Assembly (NCBI GenBank): GCA_021018995.1
Contig: CM037595.1
Span: 77,563,159 to 77,627,158 of the forward strand
Reading direction: 5' to 3'
Length of the DNA: 64,000 bases
Source: Chloranthus sessilifolius
Lineage: Eukaryota; Streptophyta; Magnoliopsida; Chloranthales; Chloranthaceae
Shown: positions 33,726 to 45,713 of the stretch, one piece after another
How positions within the stretch are numbered: position 1 is the stretch's first letter
Layout: each line of letters opens with the position of its first letter
The notes under the pieces: generated by a model
The model's database searches: none
What the model was told of the DNA's origin: nothing
The model's input: only the letters and a program-made list of their open reading frames with translations
Made by a program: the position numbers and the translations under genes

Positions 33726-34332
33726 GCCAGATTCAGCCCCCTTTTGGCTGTTCTTCCCAATCTCTTCTCTTACTTTTTCCTCCATTTTTCTAAGGATAAA
33801 GGCTTAGAATCTAACCACAATCTAACCTTTTAATCTATGCATTTAAACTATAAGAATTTTACCTTCAATCAATCTCAAATTGATTTAAATCAAGTGGTTG
33901 GAAAGGCTAGGGTTCCAGCTTTGGCTTGAACGGATCCTTCGCGTTGAATCGGTCTCTTTAATGCTTGAATCCCCCTTCCAATCACTCACAATAACTCCTT
34001 GTTCAACCCTCTTTACTCCTCTCTCTCTCTTCTTTACTTCTCTCTCAACAACCTAAAATGCAGATTTAGGATTATTAAACCCTTTTATCTCTCCTCTCAC
34101 GTGTGTTGAGCACATGCACCGCGATAGGTGTATGTGACTTCGCATTTACATCACACACCACACAGTCAGTCAAACTATCACATCTCATCCATTCATCACA
34201 CTCTATGCTAACTATTGAACTCCTAATTGGTCAAACCTGTGACCAATCGGACACGGATCCCAAGGTCACTATTTAACGTGATTTTTCGGGATATTACACC
34301 TAGCGCTCCTGTACGAGAGCGATATATATTGA

Positions 34333-35020
34333 TCTATTCAAGTTTGATGGGGTATAAATAACAATACTCAAATATAAGGCATACTTTCATTGACTTGCTC
34401 ACAAATATCTGTGCACTTTCAAGGCTTCACCATTTTGGTAGAAGGATATTGACCAAACACCATGGGCATGTGCTAGTCCGGTACCTAATACCAACACCGC
34501 TGGTAGCAGTATGCACGGGATATAAGTAGGGTACCTTTATTTAAAGTTCAAGGTTTTTTCTTCTCAACTCGGGCTTCACATGCTAAAACTGTTTGACTAC
34601 TTTAAATTAGACAATGGAGATCAATTTTTCATCCCAAACTTTCAACCTATTGAATCTTCAGAGCTATTGTGTGGAAGATTATGACAAAAAATGATCTCTA
34701 TCTTTTCATTCAAAGCAGTGAGCAAATTTAACACGTGAAACTCAGGTAGAGAAGAATCTCGGTATAAATAATGGTACCCGTATATGTATGTTTTGAAGCT
34801 CATAATGTAGTGGCTAATACAAATTGATATCAGTATTAACGAGCAGTATTCTAAATAAAAAATGATCATAATGTAAAACATTGACAATTTCATATAACAT
34901 TAGATATTTATTATTGTCTGACTCTTGATTAGACAACACTAAGATAAAGGGATATGTAGTCCCCGTCCCCTACTAAAAAGAGAGAACCCCACCCTCTCAC
35001 GATTCAGGATGCAGTACATA
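34333..35020. other. Right flank of the MULE and spacer
   Basis: No gene was recognised. ACTGTTTGACTAC...GACAATGGAGATC at 34590-34640 resembles 5320-5370. Confidence 0.4.
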
Positions 35021-35028
35021 GATGAATT

Positions 35029-35196
35029 CAAGGTCGGCCCTGGACCAAGGCGAGCAAGGCGGCTGCCTTGGGCCCCCAATTTCCAAGGGCCCCCTAAAAA
35101 AACACTTTTAAAAATTACGTTTAAAAAAAAAAAATTATATATATACAAAGGGCCCCCAACCAGCGCCTCTCTCTCCTCTCCAAACATCTCTCTCCA

Positions 35197-35232
<36 letters not shown>

Positions 35233-37167
35233 GATGTAGCCTGAACTTATACACACTCTCATGGCTGGATTCTATCATATTAATTATTAATATCATCTGC
35301 TAGGGTTTAGATTCCAATCTACAACACCCAAAAAGGTAAAACCCAAAACCCAAACACTTAAACCCCCCAAACCCCCTCCACTATCAATTTAAACCTCAAA
35401 ACCTCTTCCTTTTCCCTCTCCCGTCAAACCCTTTTCAACCTCAAAACCCTAAAAGTTATGGGATGCATATTAAAGTGTTAGTCTAGTAGAGCAGAGTAGC
35501 AAACTCAATTCCTTGGTTAGATCGTTTTGAAAAGGTTAGTGGAGAGAAATTTAAGTAAAACTGATTTTTCTCTATTCTTCTCTTCAAATCTTTGTGTTTG
35601 TTGATTTTATTTTTTGTGTGTATTTTAATCAGAGGCCAAAGGGGGCTGTAGTTTCTTGTATTTCTTTTTATATGTTCAGAGGTTTAGTTTGTACTTGATA
35701 AGAAGAGGCAACATCTTGAAGCCTTGAAGGTTAGCATTTACCATTTGTTTTCAAGTTGTTTTCTTAATTTTTTTGTATATGTTTTCCTCAAGTATCAATA
35801 TTTATGTTTAATAAACTGTTTGAAATAATGTTGGATTATATATTATTTGTTGGTAGCTGGATATATGTTTTGAAGTGAGGGACAAGGTTTGTTAATTAAT
35901 AAGAAATTAAGAATATAGAACATTGTCTCTCATATTACATGAAGGGTTTTATATAGAGGGTAATTAACCCAAAATTATGATAAATGTTAAATCATGTTCC
36001 TTACGCAAAAAATCAAAATAAAATTTATGTTTAATACTAGTAGGGAGCCCTTTTAATCAGGTGAAGCTTTAGTTATCATACACAACATTAATTAAAAAAT
36101 TCTAAGTGTGGACTCACATCTGAAACATTGATTATCCAATTAGGTGTAATAGTCATAGGGGAATCCATTCCCATACTTGGATCGCATTGGTCCATTTGGA
36201 CCTGCACATGACATGCTCAATTATGAGCTTCCCACATACAAAAAGAAGCAAAAAGTGTATTAATAGACGACAAATATAAATTGAAGTGGGTTGTGTTTCA
36301 CAATGACAAATGGGATATCAGGTTTGATGTTGTACCTCCAACTTACAAAAGCAAACAAAGACACAAAAATGAACAAAAATTGAAGGCAGGGGAATGTACT
36401 CTAATGTAAAAGCATCAACTGTTATTGAAGATTCAGAATGCAATGGCCGCCCCAAATTGATTTAATTGGCAATGCGAATACAAATGTTATGGTAATGCCA
36501 AAAAAAATTGAGTAAATTTTATGTGGGGCCAAAATATGCATGAAATCTGCCTCAACAAGACAACTGGGATCAATGCATTGTTCTTCAATCTAGGGTTCAT
36601 CACATGCCTTGCTAGCAGGTAAAAGGAGAGCCTAACTCATCTAACAGCTACCCCCTTTAATTTCTATTGTCTCGTCACTCTGAAATAGCTCCCAAGTTAT
36701 TGGCAAAATAGTGCCATATGGGCATCCACAATCTCATTGTAGATTCAGTTGATCTTCATTGATCCAATTCTACAATAGCACGTCACTCCTCTCATACACA
36801 TCCCAAACATCCTACAATAACACATCAAAAGTAGAAGATGATATAGGCAGCACCTTATGTTTTCACCACTCCATCAGCTCTTAGATTTCTTTTGAAAACT
36901 ATATTATATCATATGGTTTTGTATGTCTATGCGATCTGGCGACTTGGTTTTGCTTACCAAGGCCACTGTATTGCATTTTCTTTTAATATTTACTTGTATT
37001 AAATTCTTAATTACATTTTTAAATGATATATAGTAAAATAAAATATGAGTATTATTTTATTTGTCAAAAAAAGATTGTGGCAAATTTTTTTATATATTAT
37101 AAAGTAATATGAAACAGGGGCCCCATCTTAGGAACTCGCCTTGGGCCCCCAAAATGTCAAGGCCCTG
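35029..37167. mobile_element. Non-autonomous hAT element (2.1 kb) with perfect 8-bp target duplication
   Basis: GATGAATT lies at 35021-35028 and 37168-37175. The left end is CAAGGTCGGCCCTGG followed by GCCTTGGGCCCCC. The right end in reverse complement is CAGGGCCTTGAC followed by GGGGGCCCAAGGCGAG. The CAGGGCC start and 8-bp duplication fit hAT. Just inside the left end are an (AT) stretch and a (CT)n run (35195-35230), and the middle has no transposase. Short frames across the CT run are artefacts. Confidence 0.8.
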
Positions 37168-37392
37168 GATGAATTGCTAGCGCCATCTTAGTACTTGACC
37201 TTTTGTCCAACTATAGGTCCGTGTAGGTACTTCACCCATGAAAATGCAAGAGAAGGCCCGCATGGGTGGTCAATTGCAGGTGGAGTCGTGGTGGAGGCAC
37301 TGTTATGAGAGAGAGAGAAAGGGAGACGTGATTGGTTGAGTTTTCAGAGATGGGGGCTTGGAGCCACGGAGGGTGGAGTACGGTGGAGGCAT

Positions 37393-37394
<2 letters not shown>

Positions 37395-37431
<37 letters not shown>

Positions 37432-37452
37432 GGAGAGAGAGAGAGAGAGAGA
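37395..37452. repeat. (AT)n then (GA)n microsatellite
   Basis: About 34 bp of AT dinucleotides run directly into a GA-rich run. Reading frames across it encode only IYIYIY/SLSLSL strings. Confidence 0.9.
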
Positions 37453-37529
37453 ACATAAAAAAATCTTGAGAGAGGTGTAAAAGGAATAATGTTTTTGTAG
37501 AGAGAGAAGATATAAAGCTGTGTTTGGGT

Positions 37530-37960
37530 CCACTCTCCATTACTGGATTTCAGCTATTTGTTAGAGCAGGTTTTATCTACTCTGATGGAGAGTAGGGGAG
37601 AGTTCTCTTTCACTTAAAACAACTCCTTATTAGAGCTAATAGGGCATAGGCCATGACACCAAACATGATTTTAACTCGTAGAGCTAAAGAGACACTCTTT
37701 GGCCTGAGAGAGCTAACCCCAATGGAACCTTAAGTCAATGTTTGGGTTAGCTCTTATAAGAGCAGAAGTGGCTCTCTGCTTGTTGTCTGTAACATCTACT
37801 TTGATAGAGAGTAGTTTTATCACTTAAAGTAGCTCCCTGTCAAAGCAAATAGGGTGAGGAGTTACATTACCAAGCATTAAAGCAATTCTCTATCGTAGCC
37901 AAAGAGTGTAAGAGTTGCTCTTTTGCTCGAAAGAGAGTTTTTGGGGCATACCCCAATCCT
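37530..37960. mobile_element. Two adjacent copies of the AGCTCTCTGC MITE-like family
   Basis: Copy 1 (about 37530-37735) and copy 2 (about 37750-37960) share TTAGAGCAG/ATAAGAGCAG, TATCTACTCTGATGGAGAGTAG-like, TTTCACTTAAA, AGCTCC(C/T)T and AGAGCTAAAGAG/GCCAAAGAG segments in the same order. Copy 2 ends GGGGCATACCCCAA. A third copy is at 7388-7602. Confidence 0.5.
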
Positions 37961-38232
37961 ATTAACTATATGTGCGCCTAGCGTCACTTCTTGTCCATAA
38001 AAGAAAGTTGTATAAAAAACCTATTCTATAAAATCTTAAAAGTAGGGTTGTGCATTTTTTGAACCGAACTAACCAAACCAATCAAACCGAACTGAACCAC
38101 CGGGTTTGGTCCGGTTTGGATGGGTACCAATTTTGGTTTGGTTTGGAAAAAAGGAAAATCGAAAAGTTTGGTTTGGTTTTGGTTCCAAACCTCCCCAAGC
38201 CGAAACTGACCAAACCGAATGTAGTTTGTAAG

Positions 38233-38236
<4 letters not shown>

Positions 38237-38311
<75 letters not shown>
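38237..38311. repeat. (AT)n microsatellite, about 75 bp
   Basis: Uninterrupted AT dinucleotides inside the hAT element. A second tract lies at 38946-39000. Confidence 0.95.
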
Positions 38312-38312
<1 letters not shown>

Positions 38313-38944
38313 CCGAGGTTTTAATTAATTTTAAAAGGCATTTAAGCAAAATACATATTTTTATATAAAACCCTACCCTTTCCTTTAGCCTATTCCTAAA
38401 GTGGCAAAGCCTCTCGTCATCCTTAATCCTCTCGATTCCAAATCCTATGAAAAACCTTAAACCCTTTTGAAGCCTTGCGAAAAATAAAACCTTGCCGCAA
38501 AAGAAATAATCCAATGAAGAAGAAGAAGAAGAAGAAGACCCTAATCCAAAGAAGAAGACCCCTACATCATGTAAGTTTTTTTTCCTATAATTTTTTTTCT
38601 TTGGTTTTGTTGGATTTCAGGCTTGAGGGTTGGGGGTTTGTTTTTATTCACAATGATTCACAGTGAATCACTGAATCCTAGTGTTCTCATTGTATAAAGA
38701 AGAGTACCATTTAAATAAAGTACTCTTTTTATAAAAGAGTACCTTTTTTTGTAACCCAAGATATTTCTATCTCAACCTAATTTTTACATGCTTAAACCAG
38801 TGACTACTTTGCATTAAACAATAAAGATCGGTTTTTTTTTACCACTATATCATTAGATTCTGGGATCACTTTTCTAATTCTTGGATGGATGGGATTTGTG
38901 TATCAAAAAAATTTGAATATATCAAATATTAAAAGTTATTTTTG

Positions 38945-39003
<59 letters not shown>

Positions 39004-39035
39004 AAATTTATATATATATAGAGAGAGAGAGAGAT

Positions 39036-39190
39036 GATCATATGACTCGAGTCATGGGATATAAAGCTATGACTCGAGCCCCTATTGGCTGCACGTCACA
39101 TCAGTGGGCATTGAAAAGTCAACTGATGTGACGTGCAGCCACTAGGGGCTCGAGTCATGGGTTTATTTCCCATGACTCGAGTGAGACGAT
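39036..39190. repeat. Foldback element with ACTCGAGTCATGGG arms
   Basis: Arm 39036-39104 (GATCATATGACTCGAGTCAT... to ...GCACGTCACATCAGT) is mirrored by 39122-39190 (ACTGATGTGACGTGC... to ...GACTCGAGTGAGACGATC), with a 17-bp loop. It sits at the edge of an AT/GA microsatellite. Related words occur at 7690-8045. Confidence 0.8.
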
Positions 39191-39282
39191 CACTACTCAT
39201 ACATACATATATATATATATATATAAAATATACCCGAGTTTCCGAGTTTTCGAGTTAACTCCATCTTTTTATTCTCTTTATA

Positions 39283-40900
39283 TTAGATGGTTTCATCAAA
39301 GATGTCAAAGAATGCCACATCAAAGTCAACCACAAAAATGGATGAGAGTAGGCTAACTGTTGAAGGTAATCCTAATCCATCCTCCATATGAGTAACACTG
39401 CTACTCTTTCTATTAAAGGTAGTAGGCGACGGTCCATAGTTTGGGATCATTTTACGGTCATAAGGTGGACTAAAAAGGTAGGTCAAGAACTTGCTGAATG
39501 TAACTATTGTAAAAAGTCATAAAAGTGTACAACCAAAACTAATGGAACTAGCTCAATGAATACACATATAAAAACTCAGTGTCTTATAAGGGTTGTAAAT
39601 AAGAACTAAAAGACTTTAGTTTTCAAACATGAAATTAATGATAAGGGAGAGACAAAAGGTAAAGAACTCATAGCGGTGGCTTTTAATGTTGAGGCTTGTA
39701 GGAGAGTATTAACCAAAATGCTAATCATTGATGAGTTGCCTTTTAGATTTGTAGAGTCAGAGGGATTTCATAAGTTTATGCACATTGTTTGTCCTAGGTA
39801 GACAAAAATCCCAAGCCGCACAACGATTGTCAGAGACTGTTGGAATGTCTTTGTGGATGCGAAGATTAAATTGAAGAGTTTTCTTAAAGTCCAATGATTA
39901 TGTCTTACAACGGATACGTGGACATCAATTCAAAACAATAATTATATGTGTCTCACTGCTTACTTCATTGATAGTGATTAGAAAATGCATAAAAGAATTA
40001 TTAACATTTGTCCGGTAGAAAATCACAAAAGTGAAACACTAGGTAAGGTAGTTGACCAATGTTTGCTTCAATGGGGCATCGATATTTTTTTAACAACAAC
40101 TGTTGACAATGCTAGCTTGAACAATGGTTTAATACAATTCATAAGGAGGAAGTTAAAAAGTAGAAAAAGATACAATATTAGGACACGAACACTTGCACAT
40201 AAGATGTTGTGCCCATATTCTAAATCTCATAGTGCGTGGGGGTTTGAAGGACATGGATGACTCCATTGTCAAGGTGAAGAATGTCATTTGATACGTGAGG
40301 TCATATCCACAAAAATGGAAAATGTGGAAGAAATGTGTAGAGATTGAGAAAATTGAGAGCAAATGTCATGTTTGTCTCGATCCACTATGTGGAATTACAC
40401 TTACGTGATGTTGGACAGGGCCGAAAAATTTTACAAGGCCTTTAAAAGATTAGAGGATGATGACCCGATTTTTATATGTGCAGATAGTGAGGAAGATAGC
40501 GAAGATGGTGTAGATGGATGCACTCATGGGAGCGGGTATTGATTATGTCTGCATTTAGAAGGCATTTAAAGGAAGAAACTTCAATGCAAAAGAAATCAGA
40601 GATAGAAAAATATTTAGTGGAGGCTTGTAAAGATGAGACAAATGAATTTGATTTATTGGCGTGGTGGAAAACCAACTCCGCTAGATATCACGTGCTTGGG
40701 AAAGTTGCACGATATGTACTTGTGATCCTCGTATCCATTGTAACTTCGGAGTTAGCATTTAGCACAGTGGGTTCTTAGATCCTTTTTGTAGTGCCTTATC
40801 TCCAAAGATGGTTGAGGCCCTCACACGTGAATAAAATTAGATTTGTTCTTCCTCTTCTCCAATTTGCCTTAGAGATGCAATGGATGATGTGGAAGAATTT
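39283..40900 (+). pseudogene. hAT (ricesleeper/DAYSLEEPER-like) transposase remains
   Basis: The open part starts near 39283. A BED zinc finger at about 39420-39590 shows SIVWDHFTVIRWTKK, CNYCKKS, TKTNGTSSMNTHIK and a final Cys. The middle region has DELPFRFVESEGFHKFMHIV, LTTDTWTSIQNNNYMCLTAY and CPVENHKSETLGK, pieces typical of plant hAT transposases. The C-terminal dimerisation domain (40518-40778) has SEIEKYLVEACKD, FDLLAWWKTNSARY, VLGKVARYVL and SELAFSTVGS. Stops interrupt the BED and middle regions, and the part between about 40260 and 40500 is short for the family. It encodes no working enzyme. Confidence 0.85.
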
Positions 40901-41963
40901 GAGAGGCTCGAGTCGGGTATATTTCATGATTTCTTCCTTTAATTAGAAATTTTTAATATTATAGCAATATATTGTTTTACTATTTCACATATTTTAGTCA
41001 CTAACTTGTTTGTAATTTTTATGTTTTTTGGTTTAGAACTGATAATAGAGGACAAGGGAATTGCATCCAATCCTACATTCTATTGGTAGATCTTGGCAAT
41101 TACAGCAGTTGGTGGTCTATTATGGTTGGTTGTTTAAGGTTGATAAATGGTTTTGTAGTTGGTTGTAAACTGTTTTGATGGTCTATGGTTGAGCAATTGG
41201 TTTTTTGTTTTGTTTAAGCAGTTAAACTTTTAGTCTTCTGTTCTCTCATGGAATAAAAGTGGTGGCTGTGTGACACTTTATTAGCTTGTTGATTTTGCTT
41301 TGCTTTTTTGTTTTGTTACTTGGTAGCATGTAAAGGTGTTGTCAGAGATGTTTGGCTTTGCGTGATAACTATGACTCAGGTGATGTTTGGGTCAACTTTG
41401 AGAGTATTAAAATTTATTTCTAAAGTATAAATTAGGAAGTAAAATAGGTTATTTTCTAAAGTGTAATTGTGTAAAATATGTTGTTTTCAATGTCAGAATT
41501 TAACTAGTTGCCTCTTATTGTGTCTCCTGTATAGGAAACACCTCCCAAAAAAAAACTTGATCCATCATTTACACCATTTGTGGAAACCATCATCTATTCA
41601 TCTCTTCCGGTATTCTTCTTTATCCAAACTCTGATTAATTAGAGTTAATGCAATGCACTTATTTTTATTATCTATTTTGAGAAGGGTGAATAGATTATAA
41701 AAGTAAAATAATAACGGAAAATATGAAAATAGTAAAACTGTAAAACAGGTTGAAAATTTGAGAAAATTTTGATGTGCAAGCAGAACTCATAGGAAAATCA
41801 AAACCGACCGAACCAAACCAAACTGAATCGAATCGGGTTGGTTTAGGTTAAGAGATGGACGATTTGGTATGGTTTGAAAATCTAGAAACCAATTAGGACC
41901 AGTTTGTTTGTAGTTTTGGTCCAAAATCGACCAAACTGAACCGAATACACCCCTACTTAAAAG

Positions 41964-42295
41964 TTAAATGAGCCCTATAGCCCCATAGTGCGATATGTGA
42001 CTCTGTCCTTAGTTAGGATTCAATGTAGGGAGTCACATCCGATCGAGTTTGAGTTAAAAACCTGGAATCCAAACCTAAACTGTTTAATCAACGATCAGAG
42101 ATTTTCATCCCGACCTTAACCCAATGGGATGAATTGTTAACCCTGCAGTCGGGTCAACTCAATACATTTAGAGCTCTAGAAGGGACAAGATGAGGACAAT
42201 GACAACGATGATGATGATGATGAAAATGTTAATGACTTGAACTTATGGATGATAAATGGAAGGTTGTTTCTCTCCTTTTCATTAAAAGTCACAGA
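41964..42295. other. Unassigned spacer
   Basis: No coding signal or terminal repeats. It separates the hAT element from the first copia LTR. Confidence 0.5.
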
Positions 42296-42854
42296 TGTTA
42301 TTTTGGCTCTAACTTTAATATGGCTCGCTCGAGCGATCTTGGTTGTCGCCCGAGCGAGGTGGGTCGCCCAAAGGGGAAAAGTTACAGGTTTTAGTCGCTT
42401 GAGCGGTTTTGGTTCTCTCTCAAGCGATTAGAGCACTATTCTAAGGATCATTTTTTCTGGTCTAAGTCGCTCAAGCGAGTTTGGTTGTCACTCGAGCGAC
42501 GCGCGACGACCCAGTTACGTCTACACTCAGGATTTGGCCAGTTTCTCTTGGGTTAGAAGTAGGATTCGTGTCTTTTATATAAAGGGAAAACTCTTGGTCG
42601 AATTGAAAGGTTAAGATATCATTGTAAAGCTTGGGAAAACCTATCTAAAGTTTTGAGGAGAGCTTTGGTGAGGCTTGAGTGCTCTTGTCTTCTTGTGTGA
42701 TCATCAATATAGTGAATTATTATTGCTCATTAACGTAGGCATATTGTCGAATCATGTAAATATTGTCTCTTATGTGTTTGTGATTGATTTTCTTCTATTT
42801 TACGTTCTTATTTGATCGTTCATCGTTGGTTAATTAGAAAGCTTCTGCACAACA
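42296..42854 (+). repeat. 5' LTR of copia element A, with three palindrome pairs
   Basis: Pairs of TCGCTCGAGCGA-type palindromes start at 42325/42346, 42395/42416 and 42467/42488. Each pair is exactly 21 bp apart, with related spacers TCTTGGTTG, TTTTGGTTC and GTTTGGTTG. Pairs are about 50 bp apart. Confidence 0.9.
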
Positions 42855-45713
42855 AATTGGTATCAAAACTATTAGGTTTCTGTACTATATCCGTAGATGG
42901 CATCGAAGTTCGTAAAAGTTTTGAATGTGAAGTTCGAGGTTGAGAAATTCTACGGGAAGATCAATTTCGGCTTGTAGCAAGTACAAGTCTGGGATATCGT
43001 GATTCAACAAAGGCTATACAAGGCATTGAAAGGGCTTTCGAGTAAGTTTGTGGATATGTCCGATGGTGATTGGGAAGAATTCGAACTTCAGGCGTGTAGT
43101 ATGATTCAACTATGTCTAACGAAGGAGATTACGTATAATGTGATGTGGAGGAACTCGGCGGCCTCACTGTGGGCCAAATTAGAAAGTTTTTACATGAAGA
43201 AATCTTTGACGAGTCGTCTATATCTCAAGAAGAAACTGTACAAGTTGCACATGAAGGCAGGTACTTCTCTCAATGAACATCTTAATGAATTCAATAAAAT
43301 AATATTTGAATTATTAAATATTGGAAAAGAGGTTAAGGATGAAGACAAAGCACTATTGCTTTTGTCTTCCCTCCCCGATTCCAATGAGCACCTGATTACT
43401 ATGCTGCTCTATGGGAAGGATACTATTGAATTGGAGTCAATTACAACGGCATTGCTTTGTAATGATATGAAAATAAAAAGTTCGGATAGTGGTACATAAG
43501 CAGATGGCATGTCGGCTAGAGGAGAGCAGAGGATCGTAAATCCAGAAAGGTAGATCAAAGTTCATATCTAAATCTAAAAACAGAAAGACAGTCGAATGCT
43601 ACAAGTGTCACGAAAAGGATCACATAAGAAGACATTGTCTACAGTTACAAATAAAGAGGGACGATACTCAGGATAAAAAGAAGAAAGGGGTCATTGATGA
43701 AGCTGATATAGCCGAACAAGCTCTGGATAATGATGGAAACGTGTTGTCAGTGGTTTCAAATAAATACTCGCAGAATGCATGGATACTTGATTCAGGGTGC
43801 TCCTACCACATGTGTCCAAATAGGGACTGGTTCGCGTCTTAGAAAGAAGTGGATGGTGGAACGATTTTGATAGGTAATACTATGACCTTTAAAATAGTTA
43901 GAAAGGAGAGTATCAGAATAAAGACGCACAATTGGATTGTGAGAACATTGACCGATATATGCCATATTTTGGAACTGAAGAAGAATCTCATATCTCTTAT
44001 TACACTAAACTCCAATGAGCTCCAGTTTGCAACTCAAAGTGGAGTTTTGAAGGTGACAAAGGGATCTCTAGTTGTAATGAAAGTGGAAAAGGTTAGGAAC
44101 CTTTACTTTCTATCAGGGAGTGCAGTGACAGGTGGAGTAGCAGTATCTATGTCAGATAATAGTGGTTTGTCCTCTACACAGTTATGCTACATACGCCTAG
44201 GGTATGTGTCAAAAAGATAGATGACAAAGTTAAGTAAGCAGCGCTTTTTGAAAGGTGTAAAGGCCTGAAAAGTTGACTTTTGCTAGCATCTGTTTTCGAG
44301 AAATAGTGCAGGATCAAGTTCAACATAGCGATTCACAATATAAAAGGCACATTGGACTATATACATTCAGATGTATGGGGGCCTTCAAAGGTTCCTTCTA
44401 AAGGTGGTGTCAGGTATTACGTCTCCTTCATCGATGATTACTCTCAGTATGTATGGATCTACATGATAAAGAGTATGGATGATATACTGAAAATCTTTAA
44501 GAGGTGAAAAATACTGTTTGAGAACTAGATTGGAAGGAAGGTCAAGCGGATGAGATCGATAATGGTGGTGACTACACTACTATACAATTCTAGGAGTTCT
44601 ATGAAGAGAACGGCATTGCTAGGCACTTCACAGTGAGAAATAAACCATAATAGAATAGGGTAGCAAAACGTATGAATAGAACTTTACTTGAAAAGGCAAG
44701 ATGTATGTTATCTAATGCGAGATTGGGTAGAGAGTTCTGGGTCGAGGCAGTCAGTACAACGTGCTATCTAGTAAATAGATCACCGTCTATAGCAATAGAA
44801 TGCAAGAGTCCGATTGAGTTAGGGAAGCCTGCAGATTACAATGCATTGAGGGTTTTTGGTTGCACAGCTTACTATCATGTCAGATATAGTAAAATTGACC
44901 CAAGGGCTAAGAAAGCGATTTTCTTAGCGGTGTAAATGGTGTGAAATGATACAAGTTATGGTATCCTGAACAGAATAAGGTTGTGATCAGCAGATATGTG
45001 ATATTTGATGAATTTGTTATGCGAACTTCTAGTAAACAGATCATAAAAATTGGAGAAGAGGTGGCGGAAGATCAATTTGAAGTGGAGTTAGAAACTCCTA
45101 CAATTATTACATTAGAGGAAAGTGTTGAAACAGTTGATAGAGAGCCAGAACAATCCTTGATAGATGAAAGACCCAAAAGGAATGTTAGAGCACCAATTCG
45201 CTATGATTACGAGGATATGGTCGCCTACGTGTTGACGTTGGATGACAATGAGTTTTCTTCATTCAATAATGCAATCAGTAGTAGATGTGCACGGGAATGA
45301 AATACCGCAATGAGTGAAAAGATAGATTCTCGTTACAATAATCAAACTTGAGAACTTATAGAGTTATCTAAGGGAAAGAGAGCGATTGGATGCAAGTGGA
45401 TTTATAAGAAGAAAGAGGGTTCTCCGAAAAGTAGTGGTGCAAAGTATAAGGCACGGTGAGTAGCAAATGGCTATCACTTAGTACAAAAAGTAATTAAAGA
45501 TGACAAGATATCTTTAAAGAATGTGAGTACGAAGGATAATCCTACGGATATAATGACAAAAGTGGTACCGGTGATCAAAACTAAATATTATTTAGATTTG
45601 ATCAATGTTCAGCAAGTTTGAGCACCTTTAGGGTGCTGGTGGCAACATTGATATGAGTAAAGCGATGATTGGAAGAAAGAGTAAATGGTGAAGTTTAAAG
45701 TCAAGTGGAGAAT

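Larger units (their letters stand above)
29246..34298 (+). mobile_element. Solo LTR A of the TCGATTAATCGA gypsy-type family, carrying a nested copy
   Basis: It begins TGTGACAGCCC and ends CGGGATATTACA, with CCTAG duplicated at 29241-29245 and 34299-34303. Copy B (30312-32874) and its GTTAG duplicate interrupt it, leaving about 2.49 kb of its own. It includes GATACCCATCATCG-type segments, a CCCCTTTCTCC...GGTGGCGGGGTTTCAC region, and a dense TCGATTAATCGA array at about 33305-33725. TGTGACAGCC...GGGATATTACA ends are typical of plant Ty3/gypsy LTRs. There is no internal region, as expected after LTR-LTR recombination. Confidence 0.85.
24752..34332 (+). mobile_element. Decayed MuDR-type MULE transposon, interrupted by solo LTRs
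   Basis: The limits given are the outer edges of two 22-bp repeat arrays; the true termini were not found. Between them lie MuDR transposase remains (about 25900-29075) with DNA-binding, MULE, SWIM and zinc-knuckle parts in the usual order. A solo LTR (26139-27615) interrupts the transposase. Another (29246-34298) sits in the right array and itself contains a third (30312-32874). With the LTRs removed the MULE itself would be about 3 kb. Many stops show it is inactive. Confidence 0.7.
38043..41955 (+). mobile_element. hAT transposon (3.9 kb) with transposase remains and perfect 8-bp target duplication
   Basis: CTTAAAAG flanks the element at 38035-38042 and 41956-41963. The ends are TAGGGTTGTGCATTTTTTGA and, in reverse complement, TAGGGGTGTATTCGGTTC. 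Both subterminal zones (38058-38230 and 41790-41950) are dense with AACCAAACC, CCGAACTGAACC and GGTTTGGTTT words in both orientations. The transposase region lies at about 39283-40900. Microsatellites (38237-38311, 38946-39000) and a foldback (39036-39190) lie in its 5' half. The intact duplication suggests a fairly recent insertion, yet the transposase is decayed, so it was probably moved by another copy. Confidence 0.9.

Noticed and set aside
34939-37540. Frames with SLSLSL, RERERE or IYIY strings near 35200 and 37400
   Set aside because: They come from CT/GA and AT dinucleotide runs, with no protein domain.
38236-39131. Open frames encoding IYIYIY strings
   Set aside because: They are translations of AT microsatellites.
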